Below are positions 37,593 through 50,530 of a stretch of DNA of 64,000 bases, one piece after another. The stretch covers positions 1,313,462 to 1,377,461 of the forward strand of contig JACAXG010000056.1 in assembly GCA_018881555.1 (NCBI GenBank), written 5' to 3'. The notes under the pieces are model-generated. The model was not told the DNA's origin, ran no database searches, and saw only the letters and a program-made list of their open reading frames with translations. Made by a program: the position numbers and the translations under genes. This DNA comes from Amblyornis subalaris. Taxonomy: Eukaryota > Chordata > Aves > Passeriformes > Ptilonorhynchidae. Every line of letters begins with the position of its first letter. Position 1 is the first letter of the stretch.

Positions 37593-40537
37593 TCCCAATA
37601 GCAATACACAAATATACCTCCATGAATATATCTCTCAATATACAAATATATCTGCCAATACCAAATCCAAATATTTTNACTATGGGGGGCATATTTAGGG
37701 GCAAAAAAAGATTTTACCTAATTCTTATAACTTTTCCCTGGCTACCTTCCCTGCCTCTCTTTTTCTTCTCAAAACACAACCTGTTCCTGGCAAAATACTG
37801 CCATAGGTAGAGCAACAAAAATAAACCTCAGAGAAACTCTTTCCCATTTCCAAATCTTCCCTCCACTTCTGCTGAACACCTCAACTGCGAAAATCCATTC
37901 CCAGTCTAATAAAAATCATTCTTCATNACGGCAACTCCTGACAGCTCCTCCCTGTTCCATGAAACATTCAGGTTGTAGCTACCATAAATCCCTGTATTTA
38001 TCTCCATCCCATCTTTGCATTGTGTAGAAGCTGGAGTCAGAGATCCTGTTTGCTTGACACATTCCTGCCTCCCTGTTAGTGACAGCAGGCTCAAACGTGC
38101 CAATATTCACAGTTTAAGGTTGCTGGCATGCCTGGCTGCCGGGCAGAGGCTCCCTGCTGCAGCACAGTGACCATTTGTCTGCACTTTCCAGCTGCCTGGA
38201 AATCTGGTACATTCATGCCCAGAGTGGTAGAGCTGGCAGGAGCGCAGTGGTGAAATTCTCAGAAAAGCCTGATGGTTTCTCTTGAACTGGCTTGCCTCAT
38301 TAAAAAGTTGCATTTGCCGGGGTCATCTCAGGATGAGGATGACCGGGATTTANTTTTTTTTCCTGGGGTCCCACTTGGCTAAGAGTGTTTCCATGCAAAT
38401 CCTAGCATTTCCAAGCTATTTACCAAAATTACATAGGCTTGCAGAGACTGTGCACTACAACCCCTTGGGGAGACGGATGTTAGTTTTCAATAGAATTCCT
38501 GGAAAAGTTGAAGAGGTGACTGAAGCAGGGTTATTTGATCCAGCTCATACGTAGGTAGCAGGCCAGCTTAGCTAAACAAGGTATTGTGCTTCAAATAACT
38601 AGAGCAGTCTAAGAGGTANCTGTTGGGAAGGCATGGGAAAGGATTTCATCAGTCCAAAACTAATAAAAACAGGGATGGAAACACAAGACTTAGGAACCAG
38701 AGAGTGGAGGAGTATCTAATTTCAGGCACTCTGGTGTAAAGGTGAAACTGCCTTGCTAATGTGCACTCTGGCATAAGCCAGTTCTGGCATCAGAGCCTAC
38801 CCTTTTTCACCCGCTTTTGTTTTTCCTCACCCCTAACAAACTAAGGATTTTGCTGGTGGGAGATAGGGCGAGGCAAAATNCTGGGGTTTTTCTTTTTTGA
38901 GTGGGGACTTACAGAAAGAAAAATACAGTTCTTCTTTTAAATTATAAAAGGGCAAACTTCATCTGTGTGGCTTAATTCAGTTTCACATGCAATAACCTTT
39001 CAAATGGTGCTTGAAAGTCAAGTCAAATTTCAATATAAATGATATTGTCAGGTTAACATTAACGTATGAGACACTGCCCTTTATGTTTTTCTATCATCCC
39101 TTTCATTGTGTTGAACAGTAATTTTAATAGAATCATAAAAATCTTCAATTTCCTCTGTAGATTTAACCAATGCCAAGAGCAGTAAAAGAGTTATGCTTCT
39201 GTCTCGTTTGTAAGGTTTGTGATTACTTTAACATCTCCATTCTCACAGGTCTTGTGTACTTAGAGCCTAAGTTTGTTACCTCTTTGCTTAGAGGCACCTT
39301 CACAGAAAGAACTGGTCAAACTCTTGTGTCCTTCCTTGCTTCTTCCAACAAGGAACTTAGAATTAGAAGCTACAAGTGGGGCGAAAAAAAAAGAAAGAAA
39401 AAAGAGGTATGGAAATATCCAGACACCAATGTGTTTCATAATTTGACTTCAGTGAATATTCAGAACTGTGAATTAAACAAGGGCACTGGAAAGTTATTTN
39501 AATATGTATCAGATGCAGAAATTTAAGCAAAGTAATTTCTTAAGAAACATTCAAATGACAGAAAACTGTGGGGAGAGCAAAGATACAATCTCAGCTTAAA
39601 CTACANCCTTTCAACACATGGCTCTGTCTCTGCAGGAGGGAAATTGTGTCACCACAGCATCACTGGGGCAAAGAGGGTGCAGGAAGGCTGCAGAATTATC
39701 ACCCTGCACACGCCAGCTTCGGTGGCCATGGCCATCACCAATGCAGCCACTTCACGCTGGTGCAATCANACAAAGGGATGGGAAATCAGCCCATGCCAGC
39801 TGGGAGCCAGGGGTGCAGCCATCCATTTCTGTACNGGAGGATGGAATAGCCGTGGTGGATCAGGTGTGGAGAGCCTGACTCATCCTTTCCCACAGCATGG
39901 CAAAGTTGGCCGTGGGCGAGCGCTCTGTGTCCNCAGCCAAAGGCAACCCTTGCCCAGCACGGATGGGCACCCAGAGTCTGTCACATCACACACCCTCCCT
40001 GCCCCANGAAACATCCACTCTGGAGGTACCTGTGGGTTTTGAGCAGCCACCTCACTCATGGTTTCCTTGCCCAGTTTCAAAGAAGAATTACCTGTACTGG
40101 CTGAGTGCCTGTAGAAACGGTAAATGCTGCACAAAGGAGTATAGATTTACATTTTTTCCACATTTGGGCTGTGAGCAAGTCATGGCTGCTCGTACAGAGG
40201 AAGCTTGATTAGCACTTCAAAATTCACAAATATATAGAATCACTTNAAAAACTTTTTGTAGGGTTTTGGGGGATTTTTGCCTTGACGTCTCTGGTGAAAA
40301 GCTTTTATGAAAAGCTCCTCTGATATTTTTTAAGGAAAAATATTGGTTTTGCCATGTGGAAAGGCAAAATGAAATATTCCATCTCNCTTAAAGGTTTCTG
40401 GGGCATCATTTCAGGGGAAGAAGAGGCATTTTGCTGATGTTATGAATGTTTGCCCGAAATTGGCCAAAAGAGCCACTTCGTCTTATGCAGTTGCAGTGAA
40501 CTTGTTAAGGCGTAAAAGTACAACTTCCAAAAAACNG

Positions 40538-40559
40538 TGGAAGTGTAACTCCACTTCCA
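40538..40559. repeat. 8-bp perfect inverted repeat
   Basis: Arms tggaagtg (40538-40545) and cacttcca (40552-40559) flank a 6-base spacer. A related acttcc lies just upstream. It is short enough to be chance. Confidence 0.5.
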
Positions 40560-43500
40560 GTATGCAGGCACAGAACTGGAGTTACTCAGGCTTCTACTGC
40601 CAGATATTGTGAGCTGCCCTCAAAACTGGGTTATGGCATGAATCCATAGGTTTCACAGTATTGCAGGGCAAGTCTCCCCTTGGATGAGCACTGGCAGGTC
40701 GTCTCATTTCTGGATGCCTTACTGCAGATANCAGCTGTATGATTTCCGTGTATCTTTGCTATGAACTCGTGAAGAGCTATGAAATACTAAAGGCTCTGAA
40801 ATAGAATGTCATAATCACCTTATCCTGGTGCCTTTTTGACACAGAAGTGTCTGGCTCCATTCAGCGCCTGTACGATAGNTCTAATAGTGCCTCTTTACAG
40901 AGCCATTATGAACAGAAATGCAGTAGTTTGGGGGAATTGCTAAGATCCTGCAACAATGAGAAGGACTGAAGGAAGTCCAGGATGAAACTAATAATCCCAT
41001 ATTAGTTACTAAACANAGCCAGAGGCAATACTTAATAATGGGACTAAAATACCTGTGATCACAAAAAATAGTCTGTAATTATGGTGTTTCTTAACCTTAA
41101 ACACTCAATTCACTCTTTACCAACTCAGAGGGTAGGATTTTTTTCTTGTACTCATGCATTAGCTTTGCAATGCACCCTCTCTAAATTCACAGCGTTTTGA
41201 TCTATAACAGCCTGAATATTTGGAGACGATTTATTGTGTGCCTAATGATTGACTTCTTTGNTAATGACAGACTATTATTTTAATTTCTTAAGAATTGCCT
41301 TTAATGTTTTGCATGGTAAGCAATAGTTTTGTAGGATTGCATATCCTTAGTTTAGAATTAGCTACATCCAACCTTATCTTACATTTATTTTCAGCAGAGA
41401 ATGTCTTGAGACTTTAAGCATCAGTCATGCCATAAGACTAGCCCACAAGAACAATCTGGATCACCCATTTTTCAGAAAGCAGACATGTATAATGTCAGTA
41501 GGACATAAAGCTTTGAGTCTAGAAAATGCTTAATTGTGTTTCTGAATAGGGCCCTGGATAACACATCAGTTATGGTTATTTCCAAGTTACATTTCAATAT
41601 CCAGCTTTTCAGGCTGTGTGTTTTTGTAGTTGCAACTTTCCACCTCCCCCGCACCAATTTAAGTGATGTTATTCTTGGCTAATAGTAATTGTGAGAAAAT
41701 TGAATTCCATCTGTTTCCACCAAAAGCGGAAAATAGAATGTGAGAATCAATAGACGACTGCACTTGTTATACACATTTGTCACAATCAGTGACTTTGCTA
41801 AGGAAACATGTCCNCAAGTATGATTTGCAAAATAAATAGCAAGTCACAGCATCTGATCACCAGCTGGCTTATTTAAGAGTCAGAGCCTCTTCTGACAGCT
41901 ACGGATCATGAACTTTCAGGCATTGCATGGCCCTTCCAGACTCGTTCAGGGGGAAAGATGTCTTTCAGCGCAGAAATGGAGGGATGAGAATTTTAATACA
42001 GACCTGGATGTGCACACATCTTCAAAGTTTTGGTTTTACGTCTGGTAGTTTCCCCATCCTGGATGATCACTTTCTCATATCCATGCTGATTACTCCATAC
42101 CCCTTGTAATTTCATATGTACTTGCTGTGCGTCACCAGAGATTTCTCTGTGACTAATGCCAGCATCATTGCAGGTTTTCTCCTTAGTCAATGTTGTCAGA
42201 ATTGAAATCTCTGTGGCTGCCTTTGGCTGAGCTGTCCAAGCCAAGCCACTCGATGATTCATGGTCATGACCAAACCACAAAGAGGCAAACACACAGCACT
42301 TTAGTAAGTCCCAGCAAGCCTGTGTTTCATGCACAGGCACAGCACCACTCTTTTTTTTTTCAATGCATATTCTAGCCACTTCGTAGGACATATCAGTGTC
42401 TTATCTGCCTGTTTTTATCACAACCATTGGCTGGGTGGATCATTTCAGGAGTCTTTCAGCAAGAATTGCCAGATTCCTTCCCAGAGTACAGCGTGTACTT
42501 TATCACAGTTTGCAACACCTTTGCCTAATCCTGCTACAGTCCCTGTGCAATACAGCATATTTTTGCAGATGGTGCTGTGACACAGCCAGTCTCAGTTCAC
42601 TATTTCTTGCTGTGTCAACAAAACCCAATTAACAGTGGTAGCAGAGCATCTCCCACATCCCCCCCAGAACCCATCTCCCCACCCGAGTGGGCGGCGTACC
42701 CTCCACAGGCTGCCCCATCCCCAAATAAAGCACAGCTCTCGAGTGCAGAAAGGAATCAGAGTGGTTGCTCCATAGCTTGGGATCTCCTCAGCACTGTGCA
42801 AACCTCACCTCCAGGTCGCTGGCACAGGATGAAGCTGGACTCACCTCCACCCACGGCCACCAGGAGGAAGACCAAGGCCACCCCAGCTGCATCAGCCAAA
42901 AGTCGCTCCCAAGAATAACAGGAATAGCTCACAAATTTAAAAGGTGAATTGGGGATTCCTCAGTCCGTAGGAGACTTACAATTATATAACTAGTGTGGTT
43001 TTCATAAAACGGATGCTCGACCTTAAAAGCTCAAGTGCCTTGAGCTTCAAAGTTAATGCCTGTTGTTTGCCAAAATGCATAGGAAAAAGGTGTGTTTGAC
43101 TGCTGCAGTGCAACAGTAAAAAGAGGAGTCATTAGCAAGGAACACTGTTGGATGAATAATGCCATTATGTTAGTTAACAGTTCTCCTTCATCTGGAACTC
43201 TCTTTGCCATACCTGGGCTTGAATTTCAGCAGAGCATACATGCAGTAAAACCCAGAAAGTCCAAAGTGGTTAATTATGATGTTCAGCAGCCTAAAAAGAC
43301 TCCCATAGGCAGAGAGATTTAAGGCAGTACAACAGCCTGCAATTTAGAGGGAAGCAAGTAAAAAGGGACAGAACAGAGATGTGTAACACAAAGAACCGCT
43401 TGGGACAAATAGGGTAAAATTAGGTGTTTAGTTTTTCCTAGAGGCTTCCCTATAGGTTATGCAGTTATAACATAAAAATTCTCAAATGAGTCAAAGCAAT

Positions 43501-44507
43501 GTTTTCTACAGTGCCTAACCGCTACGGAAATGTTGGAGGGAACAAGGAGTCAACAACTTTAAAAGAGGGCAGACACTTAAATTTATATCTGTAATTATCC
43601 CAACTGAAATAAAANGTATGGAGATCGATCTGTAGCAGGGTGCAGGACAAAAGCCAGCTTCTGAACCCCAGGCTCCAGATGATATGGGCTTATCATATCA
43701 GCTGACAGTAAGGTGAAGCTGTGATAATGCCATAGCAATAAGCCATGGTTCCATGGTACAGTGAGTGCCAGATGCAAACAAGATTTTCCAAGTCTTACTT
43801 TTTAAAATTCAGGGGGTTTATAAATGTTAGTAACACATATATTAGNGTAATATTCATAGAGGTTACAGAGACACATGCAGCTAATATTTCTTTCCCAGTC
43901 AATGCAGAGCCTCTCCCTGCCTTTTCCAGCAGGAAATGGCCAGCTTAGGAATGGGGACAGCATGTGGCTCCAGTCAAAGTGAACGTAATGGGAAATGGAA
44001 AACCCTGAATGGGGCAAAAGTTCATGAGTTTGGTGCCAGTAATCGGATACTTCTAAGCTTGTTTGGGTTTGGGGAGGGGGGGTGGGTATTTTTAAGGAAA
44101 AAAAAAACAACAGTGAAATAAATCATATCTGGGAGGAAAATTAAGCTCTGTGAGGATGAAAGCCAGAGTAAACTGAAGTGCCAAGATCTGAAGGTAAAAG
44201 CTGTGGCAGATCCATATCCTGCATTAATCAAGCAGATACAGAGAGATGTACCATACTGACCAGCTGGTTATCTGTTTCCTGTCTTCAGAGGCAAGATGTC
44301 CTGACCGCATGTGCCCTAGCACAGGCTGAACTCTATTCCAGTCCCCAAAAAAATGACATCCAACATCTCACTTGAGAACAAAAACTGAATCCAGGACATC
44401 TCAAGCTGAAATTGTGAGCCTCTGCAGCCATACAGAAAGGTAAATGTCATAGCAGGGCTGAAACAAAGCCACATCCTCTGTGCATCAGGCTCAGAAGGGA
44501 AATCAAA

Positions 44508-44539
44508 TGCATACACACATATATACATGCATATAGATG
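44508..44539. repeat. Imperfect AC/AT dinucleotide run
   Basis: The run atacacacatatatacatgc and its continuation form a degenerate alternating purine-pyrimidine stretch. Confidence 0.6.
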
Positions 44540-44716
44540 TTGAGCAGAGAATTACACCCACAGCATTACAAGCCCAAGAATAATAAGGTTTGAAAGGGGT
44601 CAGCATCTTCTCAGATGAGATTTCACTGCCTGGCAGTTAGCCATCTCTACATGTTCTTCCATTAAACAGCTACTGCATATTCATATTAATGCAGACTTTT
44701 TCAAAGAGTATAAAAG

Positions 44717-44764
44717 ATCCCCACCTTTCATTAAAAATGAATCCCCACCCNTTGTTAAAAGTGA
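44717..44764. repeat. 24-bp tandem duplication (two copies)
   Basis: Units 44717-44740 and 44741-44764 both start atccccacc and end in a TTAAAA-type half followed by tga, with a few differences and one N. The period of 24 keeps frame, but no coding context is evident. Confidence 0.7.
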
Positions 44765-45111
44765 GGGGATTTTGAAACATGCTGGTTTTAAAGATTTGGT
44801 GTCTATTCTTCCTGCATGAGTTTCTGAGGTTTGAATCTTTCCGGTGTACTCAAGTCTGATTTCCAGGTCACTTCTCATGACTTGGTTCTTGATTCTTTTT
44901 TTACTACCATCTGCTTCCAGCTGCCTGGCTTCCCAGTCCAGGTTGTAGAGGTATTTAGTGTTTCTGACTGCAGGCAGGTAAATTCCCAACACCCACTGCA
45001 GCAAAGTTCTGATTGAGAATTGNGTCTGATTGTGTCAATAGGGTTCTGGGACCGCCCCTCCAGGAAAAAAAATAGACATATATTGACCCAAGAAGCATCC
45101 AGAGGAACTAC

Positions 45112-45219
45112 TGTATAAATAGATGATTGGTAGATATATAGATNGGTAAGTGATAAGATATTTAATCATATACATATGACTCAATGACGTATATATATGN
45201 ATGGAGTATATATATTCAT
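45112..45219. repeat. AT-rich GATA/TATA low-complexity tract
   Basis: Degenerate agatatatagat, atatatatg and tatatatat units run for about 110 bp and end immediately at a hairpin (45220-45239). Confidence 0.65.
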
Positions 45220-45239
45220 GGAGTACCATGGGGTACTCC
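45220..45239. repeat. Perfect 8-bp arm hairpin
   Basis: ggagtacc (45220-45227) and ggtactcc (45232-45239) are perfect reverse complements around a 4-base loop. It directly follows the AT-rich tract and could form a small cruciform. Confidence 0.8.
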
Positions 45240-45334
45240 AAAACTAATTCTATTGTGGCCCAATAAAGATGAGAACTGGCTTATCACCCATGTCAGTCAA
45301 GCTCTAGTTTCTCAAACTTAATAACGGCTAAACT

Positions 45335-45478
45335 CTGAGTAAAGAATTTCTTCCTAAAGTCTAATCTAAATCTGCCCTTTTTCAGTTTAAAAACTGAAAA
45401 ATTGCCCCTTGTCCTGTAACTGCCTGTATAAACACTCCTTCCTCCTTTTTGTAAGCCCCCTTAAGGGGGAATCTCTGG
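45335..45478 (-). mobile_element. Older CR1 LINE fragment
   Basis: The plus strand reads aaagaatttcttcctaaagt, ctaatctaaatctgccctt, tttcagtttaaa, 'gccccttgtcctgtaac' and 'gtaagcccccttaa' in order. This is the reverse complement of the internal 3' region of an older CR1 subfamily, without its very 3' tip. The right boundary is fuzzy. Confidence 0.82.
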
Positions 45479-47125
45479 AGAGCTTCCTGCAGCAGCTTGC
45501 ACTTGAATTGGCTCTTGGCCTTGCTGCCCACCACGCCACAGGCTGACCAGAATTTTGTGTGATGTGAATCCCTTGCCCAGAATCTCTGCTTGTTCTGGGA
45601 AATCACCTCCCCAGGGGCTCTCTGCTGCTTCTCCCTTCTTCAGCAAATGGAAGGGAAACAATTCACAAGGCTCACACCAGTACTGAATGTCAGAGGTAAA
45701 TAAACAAGATCTCAACGATGTTCAGCACATCCTCTGAAGGTTCACGCTGCAGTGTGTGGGTGGAGTGTCCTGAGCAAAGCAGCTCTGTCTTTGGGTAATT
45801 TGTGAAGAACAAAGCTGGTTCCAGCTCGTTCTTGCAAGAGCATCTCAGCACACAGCTTAGCCACAAAACATTTCCCGTCCTGTGATATTTGTCAGCCGAG
45901 CAATCTGCAAAAATCNCTGAATTTCAAGGGGAAAATGTGACAGATTGTTTGTTGAATGCAAGCTACTAAAAGTGGTAAATGACTTTTTTTTACTACCTCT
46001 CCTGATACATGCAGCTGAACACACAAATCACGGAGTTCACTGGAAGTCTGGAAAAAGTCACAGTTCCGGAGTTAATCATTAATATTGTGGGGTTACAAGG
46101 AGGTATTTTTAAGATTGCCACAGCATGTGGGAAATTCCCATGTGAATTCCCTGCAGGTTTTCAAGAAATAGCCTTTTCTGTTTGGCTCAGATGCTTTTGT
46201 AATTGTTTACATAAATTGAATATGAAGTATCAAGGTCAGATATTTTCCAGAAAGCCAAAGCAAACAGTTTACCATTCTGTTGTAGAAGAAAACAGCAGAA
46301 CAATTTCAGCATAGGCCTATTTCCTTTTCTTTCTCTTGCTTTATGTGGTATTACACTATATAGCAGAAAACATTGAAACTCTGATTACTTAAAAGCATGT
46401 CAATCTTCTGGATACAGAATTCCCTTGCTGAGAGAAGTAGCAACAAGTTTAACCTCACATACTCAAAGCAAAGTTATTTCCTTCATTTTATTTTCCAGGT
46501 ACCCAGCACAAGCTGCACTATCAGCTCAGTTCCCAGCAAAAGCTCTGGGAACCTAAAAAATTATATTCATGCAATTATAATTGCTTCATTTTTGAGGGCT
46601 CTCCATCTCCCAGTTCACATCATCAGTGGAAAGGNTAGCCAACAACAACGTTTTCTTTTCCTTCTCAAATTAATAAAGTTCCTACCAAATCAAAGCTATA
46701 TCTGCTGACATCTTTTCCCAAAAAAACCCACTCAGACAATGATCTTTTGCGCTATCTGGNTTTGGATGCTTTTTTGAGAGCTATGTACTGGAAAAGCCAT
46801 CTAGTCCTTCAGCTGCTTTGGGAGGAGAAACCCTTTTCCCTACTAACCTTACTCAACTGGGATAGAAACTACTGTAAGACACCCTGGCCATGACCTCTAG
46901 TCAGTGTTTTGCCACCAGCAATGAAGGTTTCAGGATTAAAGTAGCATAATACAAGCCAAAACTGTCAGTATTTCTCCCAGGAGGGGACAATCCTCTTGAT
47001 CAACCCCCCTAATATACAGACCATGAATTTTGTAGGGCTAAACAGCTGAAGTTTGCATCATAGCTGGCTCTCCTGTCCCGCTCTGATGCTCAGAGGCTCA
47101 CACTGGGAANTCATTTCTGTAGATA
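45479..47125. other. Unique non-coding DNA
   Basis: Frames of about 100 codons at 46009-46314 and 46397-46708 are open. The second follows an acceptor-like ttttattttccag at 46487-46499, but the peptide is not recognised. No repeats seen. Confidence 0.4.
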
Positions 47126-47205
47126 AAATCATAGAATCATTTAGGTTGGAAAAGACCTTTAAGATCACCAACTCCAACTCTTAACCCAGCACTGCCAAGC
47201 CCACC
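47126..47205 (-). mobile_element. Short CR1 LINE 3' end
   Basis: The plus strand reads aatcatagaatcatttaggt, ggaaaagacctttaagatca and ttaacccagcactgccaagc, a clear reverse-complement CR1 terminus of about 80 bp. Confidence 0.92.
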
Positions 47206-47687
47206 ACAACATAAGCCAAGAAATTAACTGAAAAATGTATTTAAAAAAAAAAATGAACCTGCTGTGCAACACTAGCATTTTAGAGATTATGTATTTTATG
47301 AAAGTCTAATACTTTATTATGGAAAATTAAATAAGAAGCAGTGATAANTGAACAGTGGCCCCTCTGATACATTCACAGAACAGAGTACTAAAAAATGTGA
47401 ATCCAGGGAAATGATATATGGGTCAAGTTATAAAAAAATAACAAAAACAAAAAAAAAACCAACAACAGGAAGCCCTACTTTCATTTTAAATACTTATTCA
47501 AGCACCTGCATCTGCAATTCCTTCTTCAGCAAGCTGAGCACCCAGCATTTACACTGCTGGCAAGGGGCAAGGAAGACCTTGAAAAATAAATATCAGGATG
47601 AGAAAATAAAGCCACGGAAACATTGGCTTGCTCCAGTGCTCTCAGGAAGGACCCAGATCTTGTCTGAGTCCAGACAAGAATGAGGGA
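47206..47687. other. AT-rich unique DNA with A-rich tract
   Basis: An A-rich low-complexity run lies at about 47430-47461. No gene or transposon is recognised. Confidence 0.45.
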
Positions 47688-48145
47688 AGGCTTAAACACC
47701 ATAAGTTATGAAGAATGATTAAAAGGATGGGATTTGTTTAGTCTAGAAAGGAGAAAATTAAGAGGAATCATGATAGCAGACTCCAAACAGAGGGACTTGT
47801 AGCTGTAGAAGAAAGGAAATGACCATGTCCTGTGATCCCTGGGAGCCTGGAAAGGAGCAATCGTGTCACACTGGCCTCAGAGCCAGGACATGAGCAGGGC
47901 AGCAGGAAAGAAGTTTCCAACATTAAGCAGTAGGAAAGAAGTTTCCAACATTAAGCTGTGATAAGCCCCGAAAGCGTTACCTAGGAAGGTCGTGGGATCT
48001 CTGTCACTGAAGGTTTTTGAAAACATGTGAGGCAAACATATGCCAGGAGTAGTTTGTGTGAAGCCAACCCCACCTGGGTGAGGCAATGGACTGGATGACC
48101 TCCCAGGAGCTCGCCCTGCCCTATTTTCAATTATTCTATTCTTCC
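47688..48145 (+). mobile_element. Old CR1 LINE fragment with internal duplication
   Basis: The 3' half is recognisable: 'ggaaggtcgtgggatctctg', 'tcactgaaggtttttgaaaa', 'tggactggatgacctcccag', then a decayed octamer end ttattctattcttcc. The 5' half is more diverged but keeps gatttgtttagtctagaaag. A 28-bp tandem duplication sits inside. Confidence 0.82.
47901..47956. repeat. 28-bp tandem duplication inside CR1
   Basis: Copies 47901-47928 and 47929-47956 (start ag[c/t]aggaaagaag, end cattaagc) differ at one base. This is a recent duplication relative to the age of the host element. Confidence 0.92.
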
Positions 48146-49080
48146 GTTCCTAAGATGTGTGGAGAGATGTGCAATTGCTTGTCACAACCTGTTTATAAAA
48201 AGCAATTCTCTTACGAAATTCCAATAGGACACCCCAAGACAGCACACTGGAAGCAAACACTAAATCTTATCTCATTTCTTTACACGGCTGCCTTGACACC
48301 ACGGACTTCTTGTCCAGTCCTGTTTTTCATCTGGTTGTCACAGGTTGGCTCCAAGATTTTTAAGAGCACATTCTGAAACACTGTTAAAATATAAGTCTCT
48401 GTCTCAATGAATAATTAAAAACAAAGCTCCAGATGTTTTTAGAAATAGAAAACATTGTTAACTAATGCTGTAATTGATAGTAAGACACTAGGAAGGAAAG
48501 GCACCACTGATTAGGTCATATCCTCCAGTCATGTACTGCACTCTAAGACAAGCAGATACCAAAATTAATTCAGCAATTTGGTTTCGATGCACCAAAACCA
48601 TCTGTGGAAAGAACATGTGTATTCTGCTCTTACGTACTCCCCTTCCAGCATTNTCATTAATTCAGGTCCAAAGCTACTGAGGTGTTTAACTTTTTAACTC
48701 TATTGCACTGGGAACCAGGTAGCTGAGCATCACTGCAGGGCTGAGCCCAGATTTATACATCAAGACCAATGTCATTCTGAAGATTTTCCCAAGGTTGGCT
48801 GACCATGGCAGGGCCCACCTAAGGATTCCAAATATTGTCCACCCACAACTGTGGTCATGGAGATGTTCTCTGAGCAGGCTTTACCTAAGTGCAAACAAAT
48901 ACACTCACACAAACAAACACACATAGTTTGACATTTTATGCAGGCCTAGAGTGTTTGGTTAAAGGTCAGAAAACCACAACAAAAACATGTCAGAGTGTTT
49001 TCATTACTTCCTTCCACCTAAAAATATTCCTCTGTTTTTGAGGCTGTGATCTTTCTTTTCAGAAACATGCAGACACTAAA
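48146..49080. other. Unique non-coding DNA
   Basis: No recognised element. A short ACAC/AAAC-type run lies near 48895-48922. Confidence 0.42.
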
Positions 49081-49113
49081 ATCTTTCTCTTTTTTTCTTT
49101 TTTTTTTTTTTTT
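49081..49113. repeat. T-rich tract
   Basis: A pyrimidine tract contains a 16-base pure T run at 49098-49113. Confidence 0.85.
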
Positions 49114-49731
49114 AAATCACCTCCCTCTTTTTTCAGGAATTCATCTGGAAATTCAAATAAGGGGTTTTTTTTGAGTTAATAAATGATTGTACAATGTCTA
49201 CATTGAGAAACCATGCTGTGATTCNGGCTGACTGTCTGAATTATGTCCCTTTTCCTTTCTTATTTTAAGAGTTTTGCTGCTTCAAATCCCCATTTAGATT
49301 TCTTGTGATTGCTTGGACATGTGTTGCATCCTGCAGACACTGCTGTCACTAGCAGGCTTTGGAAGATCAAAGAATAATTTCTAGCCTTTGAAGCTCACCA
49401 CTTTAAAATCTACCTTCCAAACTACTGGAAGAGTTTTTCTTCAACATCCTGGCTTCCTACGATCCCTTNATAAGCTTCTCTCCCTGACCACACAAGCCCA
49501 GTGCCAACCTTCATGTCACCATTGATTAAATGCAGTTGAAATGTGGTGCCTCTCCCTCTGCTCGACCACAGTTGGAACTCTACAATGCAAAAACAAGTGA
49601 GGGAAAGAAGAGGCTCTCCAGGTTGTAGCTGGAANGTAGGAAATTCAGTTTGCCACATTTATTGCCCACTTAGTGTAAACTCCACATGGAATTCTCTTGT
49701 GAAGCTCCGTCTCAAGACGTCCTGCATGATC
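49114..49731. other. Unique non-coding DNA
   Basis: Nothing recognised. Short frames on both strands at 49422-49743 share an N and overlap. Confidence 0.42.
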
Positions 49732-49895
49732 AGAGAACCATAGAACGGTTTGGTTTGGAAGCGACCTTGCAGATCATCTCACTCCAAACCCCTGCCATGA
49801 GCAGGGACACCTTCCACTAGATCAGGTTGCTCAAAGTCCCATCCAGCCTGACCTTGAACACTTTCAGGGATGGGGAGTCCACAACCTCTCTGTGG
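49732..49895 (-). mobile_element. CR1 LINE 3' fragment
   Basis: The plus strand reads accatagaacggtttggttt, then cagggacaccttccactaga, and later tggggagtccacaacctctc, the reverse complement of the same subfamily as 10012-10268. The match stops abruptly at ctctctg, after which a short AT-rich non-CR1 stretch follows. Confidence 0.93.
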
Positions 49896-50398
49896 TTGAT
49901 AATCAATGATAATTGATCTTATGGAGTACTTTTTTACCTTGGTCCAACCCATCACAGTGGGACTTGTTCTCATCCAGAGTGGTGACACTGACCCATGTTT
50001 AGCCATCCATAACTCTGTGTAGCCTGGGAATTAATGTGTTTTGCAGGTTTAAGTGAACCGCTACTTAAGCCTTTTTTTCCCTAATCACAATATCAGAATA
50101 ATGACGGGAATATTTTTAACTAATGAAAGNATATGTTCTGATCATAACTCATTAACTCTAGACTGAAAAGTGCTACTATCCAATAATCCTAATTACAAGT
50201 AATAAGTTCTTTCTCCTTGGAATGGAGAATTTCAATTCACTGCAAATTCAAAGCAATTTAACAATAAGACTGACAACGGGAGCAAGAGAAGAGCCACAAC
50301 TATTCAGACAACATAAAGCAGTGCTTGCTGTACAACAGTGTTCTGAGACTGACTGAACAACTGGGAAAACTCAGCAGGGCTGCTTTTTGAAGAGAAAG
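49896..50398. other. Unique AT-rich DNA
   Basis: No recognised element. Its left 100 bases might still be very diverged CR1 (ccttggtccaacccatcaca), but this is uncertain. Confidence 0.38.
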
Positions 50399-50530
50399 AT
50401 GGATATGTGCAAATTCATTTGGGCACGACAAACCGATGGCGAACGCAACAGCGACACAATTATCCGCCTTCAAAAAGACAATGTGGAAGGCACNTTTCTT
50501 TATTCATATGATGCTATTAAAAATAAATAA
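50399..50530 (+). other. Short open frame over a CpG cluster
   Basis: A frame from ATG at 50399 to TAA at 50530 encodes 43 residues including QTDGERNSDTIIRLQKDN, with six CpGs between 50426 and 50466 in an otherwise CpG-poor neighbourhood. The peptide looks protein-like, but there is no splice or homology support, and a second frame is also open over most of the span. It could be a decayed coding fragment or a non-coding CpG cluster. Confidence 0.12.

Larger units (their letters stand above)
37593..45111. other. Long unique non-coding interval
   Basis: Several overlapping frames in both strands at 39568-40208 lie in GC-richer DNA with six Ns and share the same bases, which argues against coding. 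The GC-richer patch at about 42620-42920 has a proline/serine-rich plus frame and a glycine/tryptophan-rich minus frame; neither is recognised. Small features inside are listed separately (40538 hairpin, 44508 AT/AC run, 44717 tandem duplication). Confidence 0.4.

Noticed and set aside
39568..40208. Five or more overlapping frames of 84-132 codons on both strands
   Set aside because: The same bases are open in several frames because of local GC content and six Ns, which argues against real coding constraint.
42577..42918. Proline/serine-rich 113-codon plus-strand frame, and possible LTR-like GC-rich patch
   Set aside because: No LTR ends, primer-binding site or polypurine tract could be identified, and a minus frame overlaps it.
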